Virus record (IMG/VR): IMGVR_UViG_3300020176_000028
Coordinates: 1 to 43,814 of that record
Strand: one strand, 5' to 3'
Origin: a virus
Length of the DNA: 43,814 bases
Part shown: positions 35,619 to 43,391 of the stretch, in pieces
How the letters are laid out: every line of letters starts with the position of its first letter
Numbering within the stretch: position 1 is the stretch's first letter
Translations under genes and position numbers: made by a program
Notes under the pieces: model-generated
What the model saw: the letters and a program-made list of their open reading frames with translations, nothing else
What the model was told of the DNA's origin: nothing
Database searches by the model: none

Positions 35619-35641
35619 AGCCCGCCCCCAGCGGGCTTTTT
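35619..35641 (+). terminator. Terminator closing the KilA-N segment
   Basis: The stem AGCCCGC/GCGGGCT with a CCCCA loop and five Ts, preceded by CCACACA. It matches the terminator at 24039 apart from two loop bases, and the minus-strand terminator at 43364-43384 uses the same CCCGC-CCCCA-GCGGG hairpin. Confidence 0.9.
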
Positions 35642-35658
35642 CACGTCCGTTGCCCACC

Positions 35659-35670
35659 CTCCCTATCATC
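35659..35670 (+). promoter_or_regulatory. Late restart motif, copy before the tail-tip genes
   Basis: CTCCCTATCATC lies 5 nt before ATG 35676, 18 nt after the terminator. No ribosome-binding site is seen. It should restart expression of the distal tail and lysis genes after the accessory segment. Confidence 0.55.
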
Positions 35671-35675
35671 ACCCC

Positions 35676-36149
35676 ATGCCCGTAGCCTACCCGTCAACCG
35701 TCCCGCGCCCGCTCAAGGCCACCAAATCCCGCACGCAACCGGCCAGTTTTCGCCTGACTGAGCCCCGGCGCGGGTATGGCTACGCGCAGGCGGTCGGCAC
35801 AGACATGCCGGTGTTCTGGGATGTGTCGTGGGTGCTGACCAGTTCGCAGGCGGTCGCGTTTCAGCTATGGTTTGACCTCAAGCTAGAGCGCGGCTTGCTT
35901 GAATTCGACCTGCCGCTGCGCACCGAGTTCGGGGACGTGCTTCATACGTGCCGGTTCTTGCCTGACACGCTGCTGCCCGCTTCGCAGGACGGGCAAACCT
36001 GGACTTACACAGCGCAGCTAATGGCGCGCAAGCTGCTGCGGCCTGCCGGTTACGACGAGGCGGTGGATATGATCCTGGCGCTGCCGGATTGGCAGTCCTG
36101 GGCTGTTTTGCTGGATCAGGCTGTCACTGCTGAGATGCCGAGCGCCTGA
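35676..36149 (+). CDS. Minor tail protein
   Basis: A 157-residue protein after the tape measure/accessory block. It shows Phe-Arg-Leu-Thr-Glu-Pro-Arg-Arg-Gly-Tyr-Gly-Tyr-Ala and Leu-Trp-Phe-Asp-Leu-Lys-Leu-type segments with Trp-Thr-Tyr-Thr-Ala-Gln-Leu, a beta pattern typical of distal tail proteins that I know from related phages. The start is 35676; the frame is open upstream through the terminator but lacks signals. Confidence 0.7.
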   Translation: MPVAYPSTVPRPLKATKSRTQPASFRLTEPRRGYGYAQAVGTDMPVFWDVSWVLTSSQAVAFQLWFDLKLERGLLEFDLPLRTEFGDVLHTCRFLPDTLLPASQDGQTWTYTAQLMARKLLRPAGYDEAVDMILALPDWQSWAVLLDQAVTAEMPSA

Positions 36150-36151
36150 CG

Positions 36152-36634
36152 ATGGACAAGCGCACATTCTGGACCACAAAGAGCCCGCTGGCTGAGTACC
36201 ACGCGATCACATTCACGCACCCGTCATTCTCCGGCCCATTTCGGCTAGTGGCGAACCAGTTTGCCGAGGTGACGCTGGGCGGCTTCGTGCATACCCCGGC
36301 ACCGATGAAGATCAAAGCCCCCGACCAGCGGGGTGACGTGCAACCCAAGCTCACGCTGGCCTTCCCCCGTGCAGTCGTGGGTAGAGAGTTCAAGCGCCAA
36401 CTGCGCCTGATAGCTGCGACCGGATCGCGCGATCCTATCGCTGTCACCTATGCCGTGTACCTGGGCGACACGGCGACGCCTGAAATCACTTGGAATCTGT
36501 ACGCTGCCGAGGACGGAGGGATTCAGTTTTCCGCCGAGTCGGTGCAGGTGACGGCGACGATTGACAACCCAATGCGACGGGCGGTTGCGCCGATCTATGA
36601 CCCGGCCACGTTTACCGGACTGGAAATCATATGA
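36152..36634 (+). CDS. Minor tail protein (DUF1833-like)
   Basis: A 160-residue beta-rich protein. It has Tyr-His-Ala-Ile-Thr-Phe-Thr-His-Pro-Ser-Phe near the N-terminus, Phe-Arg-Leu-Val-Ala-Asn, and a C-terminal Arg-Arg-Ala-Val-Ala-Pro-X-Tyr-Asp-Pro-X-Thr-Phe-Thr-Gly-Leu, which I associate with the DUF1833 family next to the NlpC-type gene. It is probably a tail-tip hub component. Confidence 0.75.
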   Translation: MDKRTFWTTKSPLAEYHAITFTHPSFSGPFRLVANQFAEVTLGGFVHTPAPMKIKAPDQRGDVQPKLTLAFPRAVVGREFKRQLRLIAATGSRDPIAVTYAVYLGDTATPEITWNLYAAEDGGIQFSAESVQVTATIDNPMRRAVAPIYDPATFTGLEII

Positions 36635-37032
36635 GCCCTGCTGAGTTCGTCAATCGCGCTGTTGGCCTGCCGTGGGTCAAGTGGCGCAGTGATTGGCAGG
36701 CAATGGACTGCTACGGGCTTGTGGTGCTGTGGCATCGTGAGGTATTGGGTGTGGATCTGGGCGACGTGCCGCAAGAACCCATTGCTGATGGCTTCACGCA
36801 TGCGATGGAGCAAGGCAACTGGGTTCAAGTCGCAACCCCGCAGGCGGGAGCTACGGCATGGATGGCCTGGCGTGACAATGCACCGACCCATTGCGGGATC
36901 GTGCTGGACCCGCTGACCGTGCTACACGCCGAGGGCTGCGAGGAGCGCGGCGGCAGCGTCAAGGTTTCGCGGCTGGCGGCTGTCGAGCGCATGTACGGCG
37001 CTATCACTTATCACCAATACATACCATGCTGA
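36631..37032 (+). CDS. NlpC/P60-like tail assembly protein
   Basis: A 133-residue protein with a Cys-His peptidase pattern: Met-Asp-Cys-Tyr-Gly-Leu-Val (catalytic Cys, about residue 28) and Pro-Thr-His-Cys-Gly-Ile-Val-Leu (catalytic His, about residue 89). It resembles lambda gpK-type proteins at this position, which may trim or open peptidoglycan during entry or mature the tail tip. It overlaps both neighbours. Confidence 0.8.
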   Translation: MSPAEFVNRAVGLPWVKWRSDWQAMDCYGLVVLWHREVLGVDLGDVPQEPIADGFTHAMEQGNWVQVATPQAGATAWMAWRDNAPTHCGIVLDPLTVLHAEGCEERGGSVKVSRLAAVERMYGAITYHQYIPC

Positions 37033-39479
37033 TCATCCAAAACGACCCCGCAGGCGTCACCGGGCGGACTCGCTATCCGCTGGATTGCTCCATATCGCTG
37101 CAGGCCAATATCGAGCAGCATCTGCAAAGCGGACATAGTTGCACCGTGGCTATCAACGGCATCGAGATTGACCCGTTGACTGACGCGCGGATGGATATGC
37201 CGCCACTGCTGTTTGATCACGTCGTCGTGACGCGCAGGCCGGAGGGTGTAGACCCGGTGACGATTGCTATCGCCGTGGCTGTGGCGACGTTTGCAGCTAC
37301 TGCGCTCATGCCGAAACCGGACTTCGGAGCTGCGGCCACGCGCAACGAGTCTCCGAACAACAAGCTGACCCAGCAAACGAACATCGCGCGGGCCTACCAG
37401 GGTATCCCAGACGTGTACGGAAGGCGCAGGGTATGGCCTGACCTGATTCAGCCGTCCACGGTTGAGTACATCGACCACATCAAATACGTCACAGAATGGC
37501 TGTGCGTCAGTCGCGGGATTGGCACCATCAGCGATGTGAAGTATGCTGACACGCCGATCACTGACATCGAAGGCGCGAGCTATGAGCTGTTCGAGCCTAA
37601 CCTGCTTGGCACCGAGTTCCAAGAGTGGCGAACGACCACCATCAACGGCATTGTCGAGACATTCGCATCGGACGAAGTGAGCGGCCAGGAGTTGACGCCG
37701 GTTGCGCCGTTTGCGCAGTTCACCAGGTTCGGCGCGTACTCGGCAACCATCGGCGCTACGCAGTTCACGGCGACCATGCCGGACGGTGCAGAGCTTGACC
37801 AACTGAAATCTCTGTCGCCATCAGGCACGGCGGCGGTGAGCTTTGAGCGCGCGGGCGGCGCTGGCACGTTCACTGAAACATGCACAGTGCTGTCGTGGTC
37901 TATCGTAGGCACTGACGCGGTTTTCGTGCTGTCGAGTCCAGCCTGGGCTGCGACCGAGAGCGGATCGACGATGTTTGATATCACGCCCAATGGCAGCACG
38001 AGAACAGTCCTGGGCCCGTTCACGTTGCCGATTGACTGCGACCGCTTGCGGTGGAATACGGTGTTTTTGCGTGGCCTGAAAGGCACTGTCAACATAACGG
38101 CTACGTGGTGGCAGGTTGACGCGCTGGGTGCAGAGATTTCAGGCACCAGGCAGACGCAGGCAGATACCTACACGGCGGACACCTACGACCAGAGGTACTA
38201 CACGACGAACGTCACGCCGACTGCGGGGCATGGCCGCTATCGCATTCAGTTCGAGCGCACCAACGCCGTGAACGGCGACGGATCGGCGGACGTGGCGAAG
38301 CTCGAAGAGGTCTATGCCGTCCGGTACTACGCCAGCAAGGTGCTGCCGGGTGTGACCGTCATTCGGGTGACGACAAAGGCCACCGAGGAGGCTACCGGGT
38401 TCAGCGACCGGAAATTCAATCTGATATGGCAACGCCATGTCAGCACGTTGACCGGTACGCTTGCGGCTGGCGTATCGCGCAACTTTGCGCGCATCATGTC
38501 GCACATTTGGAAGGTGTCTGGCGGCGACGTTGCCGAGCTTGACACCGATACGCTGGCGGCGATCAATGCCGAGTTCGGCGAGGACTCGCCGCTGTTGCGC
38601 TTCGACGGCTCCCTGGACGACGCCGATATGAGCCTGGGTGAGCGGCTGCAGGCAGTCGCCAACGTGGCCCGCTGTCAGCTATGGCGCGATGGCACACGCT
38701 GGACTGTGACGCGCGACCAGGCGCGCGACTATCCAGAGATGCAGCTGGATTACCGCAACCTGGCAGCAGGCGGCGATTCGGCGATTGCCTATTCTGCCCA
38801 CTTGCCGGCGAGCTATGACGGGGTGGATGTCGAATACGTTGACGAGGCGACGCAGGCCAAGAAGGCGTATATCAGGCTGAATATCAGCACGGGGGCGCCG
38901 GTGGCCGGCGCTGTTGCGAACCCGCTCAAGATCAAGTTGACCGGCTGCGCCACGACTTCCCAGGCCGAGAATCGCGCACAGCTTGAGGCGCGAAAATTGA
39001 TCTACCGTCGCGTCAGTGTGCAGGATACGGCGCTATCAGATGCTGGATCGCTCGGCATCGGTGCGCTTGTGCGCTGGGTTGACCCGAATGATTTTGCGGG
39101 CGACGATGGATTGCAGGCCGGTGAGGTGCTGTCCATTGCTGGCGACCTGATCACGACCAGTGAGCCGCTGCAGTGGGGTGCTGAGACTTCGGGGCGGATT
39201 CTGTTTACCGGCACAGATGGCGCATTGCTGGGATCGCCTGTCGTGTGCTATCCGGCTGCGGGTGGTGCGGTGCAGCTTGCCAGTGTGCCGGCTGGGCTGT
39301 ATGTGGCCGATGGCACTACGCGCCAGCTTGGAAGCCGTTACGCATTCTCTGCTGGCTTGACGCAGGCTGAAATGGAAGCGGCCGGGCTGTACACGGTCTC
39401 CGAGATTCGACCGGCAGGCGATGGGACGTACTCCCTATCATTGGCTCAATACGATCAACACATCTACGAGGCCGACTAA
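37026..39479 (+). CDS. Tail-tip host-specificity protein (TipJ/gpJ-like)
   Basis: An 817-residue protein. An N-terminal hydrophobic part (about 75-100, Ala/Val-rich) recalls gpI-type segments. Asn-Ile-Ala-Arg-Ala-Tyr-Gln-Gly-Ile-Pro-Asp-Val-Tyr-Gly follows, then the hub region and repeated beta modules. It is shorter than lambda gpJ. It should form the central fibre or hub that contacts the host receptor. The start at 37026 overlaps the NlpC stop. A restart motif lies near its 3' end (39431). Confidence 0.85.
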   Translation: MLIIQNDPAGVTGRTRYPLDCSISLQANIEQHLQSGHSCTVAINGIEIDPLTDARMDMPPLLFDHVVVTRRPEGVDPVTIAIAVAVATFAATALMPKPDFGAAATRNESPNNKLTQQTNIARAYQGIPDVYGRRRVWPDLIQPSTVEYIDHIKYVTEWLCVSRGIGTISDVKYADTPITDIEGASYELFEPNLLGTEFQEWRTTTINGIVETFASDEVSGQELTPVAPFAQFTRFGAYSATIGATQFTATMPDGAELDQLKSLSPSGTAAVSFERAGGAGTFTETCTVLSWSIVGTDAVFVLSSPAWAATESGSTMFDITPNGSTRTVLGPFTLPIDCDRLRWNTVFLRGLKGTVNITATWWQVDALGAEISGTRQTQADTYTADTYDQRYYTTNVTPTAGHGRYRIQFERTNAVNGDGSADVAKLEEVYAVRYYASKVLPGVTVIRVTTKATEEATGFSDRKFNLIWQRHVSTLTGTLAAGVSRNFARIMSHIWKVSGGDVAELDTDTLAAINAEFGEDSPLLRFDGSLDDADMSLGERLQAVANVARCQLWRDGTRWTVTRDQARDYPEMQLDYRNLAAGGDSAIAYSAHLPASYDGVDVEYVDEATQAKKAYIRLNISTGAPVAGAVANPLKIKLTGCATTSQAENRAQLEARKLIYRRVSVQDTALSDAGSLGIGALVRWVDPNDFAGDDGLQAGEVLSIAGDLITTSEPLQWGAETSGRILFTGTDGALLGSPVVCYPAAGGAVQLASVPAGLYVADGTTRQLGSRYAFSAGLTQAEMEAAGLYTVSEIRPAGDGTYSLSLAQYDQHIYEAD
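39431..39442 (+). promoter_or_regulatory. Late restart motif inside the tail-tip gene
   Basis: CTCCCTATCATT occurs exactly, as codons for part of Ser-Leu-Ser-Leu, 37 nt before the tail-spike ATG. The second coding copy (24916) uses the same codons for Ser-Leu-Ser-Phe. It may supply extra transcript for the tail-spike gene. Confidence 0.4.
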
Positions 39480-42098
39480 ATGCCGACAAGCAATCCAGTT
39501 CCCAGCCAAGACCCGAGCGACCTGCTATTCAACGCGGGGAAGCTGGACGAGGCATTGAACGGCACCGGAAACAGTTTTACTGACCGGCTCGGGGTTGCTC
39601 GGCGCACTGTTGCCGGAATGAACGCGGACTTCGATGCGCAACTGGCCGATGCCGAATCCGACTTGAACGTGTACCGGGCCGATGCGGCTGCCAGCGCAGC
39701 GCAGGCTCTGGGGTATCTGAATACCATCCGAACAACATCGTATGGAGCCTATGCGGCAGACCCTGTATGGGACCCGCTTGGCAATCCGCCGAATGTCGGT
39801 GACGAGTATTTCAACACTACGGCTAACCTGCTGAAGCGCTGGAACGGCACGACCTGGCAAGCCAGCGACATCAATACCGCGAACCTTGCCGCATACAGTG
39901 GATCATCGCTGATCGGATACGACACCGGCACGGTGCAGGATGTGCTGGATGCGGTGACTGGGCCGAATGGTGCGGCGTCTGTTGGGTATACGCCAGCCGG
40001 CACCGGAGCAGTCGCCACGACTGCAAATGAAAAGCTGTCAGAGTTTGTCAGCGTTACTGATTACATGAACGTTTTTGAGAAAGCAGACTCGCTTTCTGAA
40101 AATCCTGTTCTTGACCACACAGCAGCCATCCAAAAAGCTCTCGATACAAATAATTTTGTCGATTTCTTGGATGGTCGCAACTACAGGGTAAACGGCAATC
40201 TTACAAAAGCAATAGCAGCAAACAAGACTTTTGAAATACGAGGAAAGTCAAACATTAAGCGCTACAGCACAACTGGCGCGACACTTCGTGTCACTGGCGA
40301 AGCAAGCTCCAGGATTCATGCCCGTGAAGTTCTTTTTGACGGCAATGAATCTGGCGTTATTCGCTACAGCTCAGGCAATCCTGTCGCTGAGCTGGTTGCA
40401 GTCGGTGTTGGCACCGTAATTGTAAAAGCGAGGTTCACCAAAACATCGTACGCATCTGTCATCGCTATTTCGTGCGGTGATGTAAAAGTGTCTGAATCTG
40501 AATTCAGTGAAGGCGTTCCATGGTATGGGTCTGCATCTGCGACGACGACTTATCACATACAGGTTTCACAGTGCAAGTCGCTCAGCGTAAAGTCGAATAA
40601 GTTCTATTCGAGCATTGTCTACGATCCAGGAAATTACAATTCATCCAATCCGCAGAACGCTGTATTGGCTGTAGCGCCTATTGCTGTGTATGCAGATTAC
40701 ACTGATTCCGTGAGTATTCGGTACAACGAGTGCGACAATTCAGGATATTTTGATGTATATGAAAAAGTAAAATACGTCAGAATCAACAGGAATAAAATCA
40801 AAAACTCTCATGGGCCATTAAAAGTCCAAAGCTTCCTGCGTGCCGAGATTGAAGATAACGTCATTGATAGCCCACTTCATTACTGGGGCGGTGCAATTTC
40901 TGCGTCTCCTTATTCTCGCTTGACCACATATGGATGGCTTGGTCCTGATCAGGGCGACATAACCATTCGAGGAAACAAGATCTACAACTGCCGAAGCCGC
41001 GAGGGCGTAATAGCAGCTCTTGGTGCTTTGTACTCAACTGCCACGCTTGATCAGCGTATTTCCCAGCAAGGTGGCAGCACGACAAACATTGTCTACAAGG
41101 TTGGCTCGGACTACTTCTACAAAGACTTCGACGGGACCATTACCGGACCACTGTCTCAAGAATACCTGGCCGCAAAATCGATAACGATAGAAGATAACAG
41201 GATCGAAAAATTCGCAACAACTGGAATCCTTGCATCGCTATCGTCGTCTGAAATCAACGTGCGAAATAACAGGATTTTCAGGGCTGCATCGCTTGATACG
41301 CCTTACGGCTACACAAAGGTAGCCATAACCGCGACGGATGCTCCAATAATCACTGTTGAAGACAACTTGCTAAGCATGAAATCTTCGGATGTGCCAATGG
41401 TGAATGGTGTAGAAAGCGCCATAATTGGTATTCTGGCAAGCTGTCAGACTTACATGAAGAACAATGCTGTATATTCTATATCTGGAAACATATTTTCTCT
41501 TGGATATGTCTCGAACGGCGTTTTTGTCTACGACTCAAACCATCTGAAATTTAAGGACAACACGTTCTCAATTTTCAACTTCAAGCCCGGCGGCTTTTTC
41601 TTCCGTGCAGGCAGAAGAAACAACATTGGCCGGTTCTCAGGCAACGTCTACAGCGCAATAGACGCCACGAATGCTCCGTCTGCTGCTTCTGAGTACGCGA
41701 ACGCTTTTGCCAACTTTAACACTGTCGTTAATGATGACGTAAGCTATTCGGCTGCAACCAGGAACGTCAGGAGCATTGCGTCGTCACTTGACTACACCAC
41801 ACCAAATCAAGTCGCATCAGGTGTCTATGGTGTCGGATCTGTGATCAAGCTAGACTCAACAGTCAATAAGCGATTCTGGAGATGCGAAACGGCTGGCGGG
41901 CTGGCTAATCTGTATGCTGCTGGTACATCGTATTCTGAAGGTAATAATGTTAAGAGCGCGGAAGGAAACTACTTCGTCGCAAACAAAACCAATCTTGGAA
42001 TAACTCCTCCAGCAACTGCAACATCTAATGCAGACTGGACATATCTGACTAGCTCGACAGCGACTTTTGTCGAGTATACCGTGATCGTGGCAACGTAA
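39480..42098 (+). CDS. Tail spike or fibre with beta-helix and receptor domains
   Basis: An 872-residue protein. Residues 1-190 form a head-binding part with Ala-rich helix and Trp-Asn-Gly-Thr-Thr-Trp. From about 195 (Phe-Val-Ser-Val-Thr-Asp-Tyr) a typical right-handed beta-helix starts, with many Asn-Asn-Arg/Lys-Ile turns such as Ile-Arg-Gly-Asn-Lys-Ile and Val-Arg-Asn-Asn-Arg-Ile. The last 80 residues look like a small carbohydrate-binding module (Phe-Trp-Arg-Cys, Trp-Thr-Tyr-Leu). Composition changes to AT-rich near 40060, a sign of exchange. It probably binds or cuts surface polysaccharide. Confidence 0.85.
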   Translation: MPTSNPVPSQDPSDLLFNAGKLDEALNGTGNSFTDRLGVARRTVAGMNADFDAQLADAESDLNVYRADAAASAAQALGYLNTIRTTSYGAYAADPVWDPLGNPPNVGDEYFNTTANLLKRWNGTTWQASDINTANLAAYSGSSLIGYDTGTVQDVLDAVTGPNGAASVGYTPAGTGAVATTANEKLSEFVSVTDYMNVFEKADSLSENPVLDHTAAIQKALDTNNFVDFLDGRNYRVNGNLTKAIAANKTFEIRGKSNIKRYSTTGATLRVTGEASSRIHAREVLFDGNESGVIRYSSGNPVAELVAVGVGTVIVKARFTKTSYASVIAISCGDVKVSESEFSEGVPWYGSASATTTYHIQVSQCKSLSVKSNKFYSSIVYDPGNYNSSNPQNAVLAVAPIAVYADYTDSVSIRYNECDNSGYFDVYEKVKYVRINRNKIKNSHGPLKVQSFLRAEIEDNVIDSPLHYWGGAISASPYSRLTTYGWLGPDQGDITIRGNKIYNCRSREGVIAALGALYSTATLDQRISQQGGSTTNIVYKVGSDYFYKDFDGTITGPLSQEYLAAKSITIEDNRIEKFATTGILASLSSSEINVRNNRIFRAASLDTPYGYTKVAITATDAPIITVEDNLLSMKSSDVPMVNGVESAIIGILASCQTYMKNNAVYSISGNIFSLGYVSNGVFVYDSNHLKFKDNTFSIFNFKPGGFFFRAGRRNNIGRFSGNVYSAIDATNAPSAASEYANAFANFNTVVNDDVSYSAATRNVRSIASSLDYTTPNQVASGVYGVGSVIKLDSTVNKRFWRCETAGGLANLYAAGTSYSEGNNVKSAEGNYFVANKTNLGITPPATATSNADWTYLTSSTATFVEYTVIVAT

Positions 42099-42218
42099 AT
42101 GCAGGGAGAATACGAAATCAGAACAGATAGTGGCCTGATAGCAGCTTACATGCGCCGCTGCGGCTTCAGGGGCCGGGCCAGCTTCTGGAGCAACCACAAC
42201 GAGGTCGAAGCCAGCTAG
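42099..42218 (+). CDS. 39-residue protein after the tail spike
   Basis: A short gene that starts directly after the tail-spike stop. The product has Ser-Gly-Leu-Ile-Ala-Ala-Tyr-Met-Arg-Arg-Cys-Gly-Phe and Phe-Trp-Ser-Asn-His-Asn-Glu-Val-Glu, basic then acidic, with no membrane segment. It is GC-rich like the phage backbone, unlike the spike. No clear ribosome-binding site is seen, so coupling is likely. Function unknown. Confidence 0.6.
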   Translation: MQGEYEIRTDSGLIAAYMRRCGFRGRASFWSNHNEVEAS

Positions 42219-42235
42219 GCTGAATGGAAGAACTC

Positions 42236-42478
42236 ATGACACCAGACGAGCGCAAGGCGCTGATCGCCGAAATCGTGGAGGTCATGAACTCCACGAAGCC
42301 GCAACTCAGTGACGAGGAAATGCAGTGGGTCCGCCTTGCGATTGAGGCCGAGTCGCGCAAAATCAGATTCAGGGATGCCGTGATCGAGAAGACGCTGGGC
42401 AGCTTGGTCTGGTCCGGCATTGCTGGGCTTGGCTTCCTGGTCATCGATTACCTGAAAAACCGAGGAGTTTCTTTATGA
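42236..42478 (+). CDS. Small membrane protein (DUF6127-like), lysis region
   Basis: An 80-residue protein: a helical N-terminus (Thr-Pro-Asp-Glu-Arg-Lys-Ala-Leu), Leu-Ser-Asp-Glu-Glu-Met-Gln-Trp-Val-Arg-Leu-Ala-Ile-Glu-Ala-Glu, then one hydrophobic helix near residues 53-72. It resembles small phage proteins (DUF6127, from memory) found beside lysis genes. I chose ATG 42236 because GGAAG is 6 nt upstream; ATG 42224 lacks a site. It could be a holin partner. Confidence 0.65.
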   Translation: MTPDERKALIAEIVEVMNSTKPQLSDEEMQWVRLAIEAESRKIRFRDAVIEKTLGSLVWSGIAGLGFLVIDYLKNRGVSL

Positions 42479-42528
42479 ACCCGATTGCAATCGCTATGCT
42501 GTTTTTCTGGTGGAGGTGGTGGATATGA
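42475..42528 (+). CDS. 17-residue hydrophobic peptide before the endolysin
   Basis: ATG 42475 overlaps the stop of the DUF6127-like gene, and the frame encodes a very hydrophobic peptide ending in Phe-Phe-Trp-Trp-Arg-Trp-Trp-Ile. Its last codons carry the GGAGG that serves the endolysin, whose ATG overlaps this stop. It may be a coupling leader or a small membrane-active peptide. Confidence 0.4.
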   Translation: MNPIAIAMLFFWWRWWI

Positions 42529-42980
42529 GCGATCAGGCTCTGGCCATTGCTGCTGGCCTATGCCGGCGCTTTGAGGGGCTACGCTTGAAGCCGTACCTGT
42601 GCCCCGCTGGTGTGCCGACCATCGGCTACGGCTCTACCTGCTATGCCGATGGCCGCGCTGTCACGCTGCGTGATGCGCCCATCACGGCAGCGCAAGCCGA
42701 GGAGCTGTTGATGGCTACGCTGCGGCGCGACTACCTGCCTGGGGTGCTGCGGCTGTCGCCGTCACTGGCCGACAAGCCGCAGGTGCTGGGGGCTATCGTG
42801 GATTTTGCGTACAACCTTGGCGTCAGCAAGTACGGCTCTAGCACGCTACGCAAGCGCATTGACGCTGGCGACATGGCAGGCGCTCGGGCCGAGCTGGCGA
42901 AGTGGGTGCGCGGCGGTGGCAAGGTGTTGCCCGGTCTGGTGGCACGGCGCGCGGCAGAGGCTGCGCTATTGGAGGTGTAG
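42525..42980 (+). CDS. Endolysin, GH24 lysozyme with E-C-T active site
   Basis: A 151-residue lysozyme of the T4/P22 fold. Near the N-terminus are Phe-Glu-Gly (catalytic Glu), Tyr-Leu-Cys-Pro-Ala-Gly-Val-Pro-Thr-Ile-Gly-Tyr-Gly (Cys in place of the usual Asp, and the conserved Thr), and later Phe-Ala-Tyr-Asn-Leu-Gly. The Cys variant recurs in this phage subgroup. There is no signal peptide, so it needs a holin. GGAGG lies 8 nt before the ATG. It cuts peptidoglycan glycan strands at lysis. Confidence 0.9.
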   Translation: MSDQALAIAAGLCRRFEGLRLKPYLCPAGVPTIGYGSTCYADGRAVTLRDAPITAAQAEELLMATLRRDYLPGVLRLSPSLADKPQVLGAIVDFAYNLGVSKYGSSTLRKRIDAGDMAGARAELAKWVRGGGKVLPGLVARRAAEAALLEV

Positions 42981-42981
42981 C

Positions 42982-43365
42982 ATGGATGCAACAGGAGTTG
43001 GCGCTGTCGCCAATCTGGCAACAACCGTCATCGGGCGGCTGTGGCCCGACAAGAGCGAGCAGGAGCGCGCACAGATGGCGGCTGCGCTGACCATCGTGCA
43101 GGGACGGCTTGACGCCAATCGGGCGGAGGCTGCGAGCCCGAGCGCTTTTACCAGTGGGTGGCGTCCTGCTATCGGCTGGGTCTGCGGCGCGGCACTGGGG
43201 ATGCAGTACATTGCCCGCCCGCTGGTGGCCTGGGTTGGGATTGTGACGGGACATCCGCTGCCTGAGCTGCCGGGGATTGATGACAATCTGTGGGAGCTGA
43301 TGTTGGGGCTGCTGGGCCTTGGTGGGTTAAGGACGTTCGAGAAGACGCGGGGCGTGGCGCGGTAA
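42982..43365 (+). CDS. Holin (three-TM, GTA-type)
   Basis: A 127-residue protein resembling the holin family found in gene-transfer agents (DUF3154 type). A soluble start is followed by hydrophobic segments near 63-78, 80-92 and 104-116, with Pro-Ser-Ala-Phe-Thr-Ser-Gly-Trp-Arg-Pro before the first, a signature of this group. GGAGG precedes the ATG. It would form the membrane lesion that releases the endolysin. No Rz/Rz1 spanin pair was seen nearby. Confidence 0.8.
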   Translation: MDATGVGAVANLATTVIGRLWPDKSEQERAQMAAALTIVQGRLDANRAEAASPSAFTSGWRPAIGWVCGAALGMQYIARPLVAWVGIVTGHPLPELPGIDDNLWELMLGLLGLGGLRTFEKTRGVAR

Positions 43366-43384
43366 AAAGCCCGCTGGGGGCGGG
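43364..43384 (-). terminator. Terminator of the leftward early operon
   Basis: On the minus strand, CCCGC-CCCCA-GCGGG is followed by CTTTTTA. It comes right after the stop of the minus-strand gene at 43392. The same hairpin occurs on the plus strand at 35619. It lies back to back with the holin stop, but the plus-strand copy lacks a T run. Confidence 0.75.
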
Positions 43385-43391
43385 ATTGGGG

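Noticed and set aside
36891-37025. Longer N-terminus for the tail-tip protein
   Set aside because: The extension runs through the NlpC gene in another frame, is Arg-rich, and lacks an initiation site.
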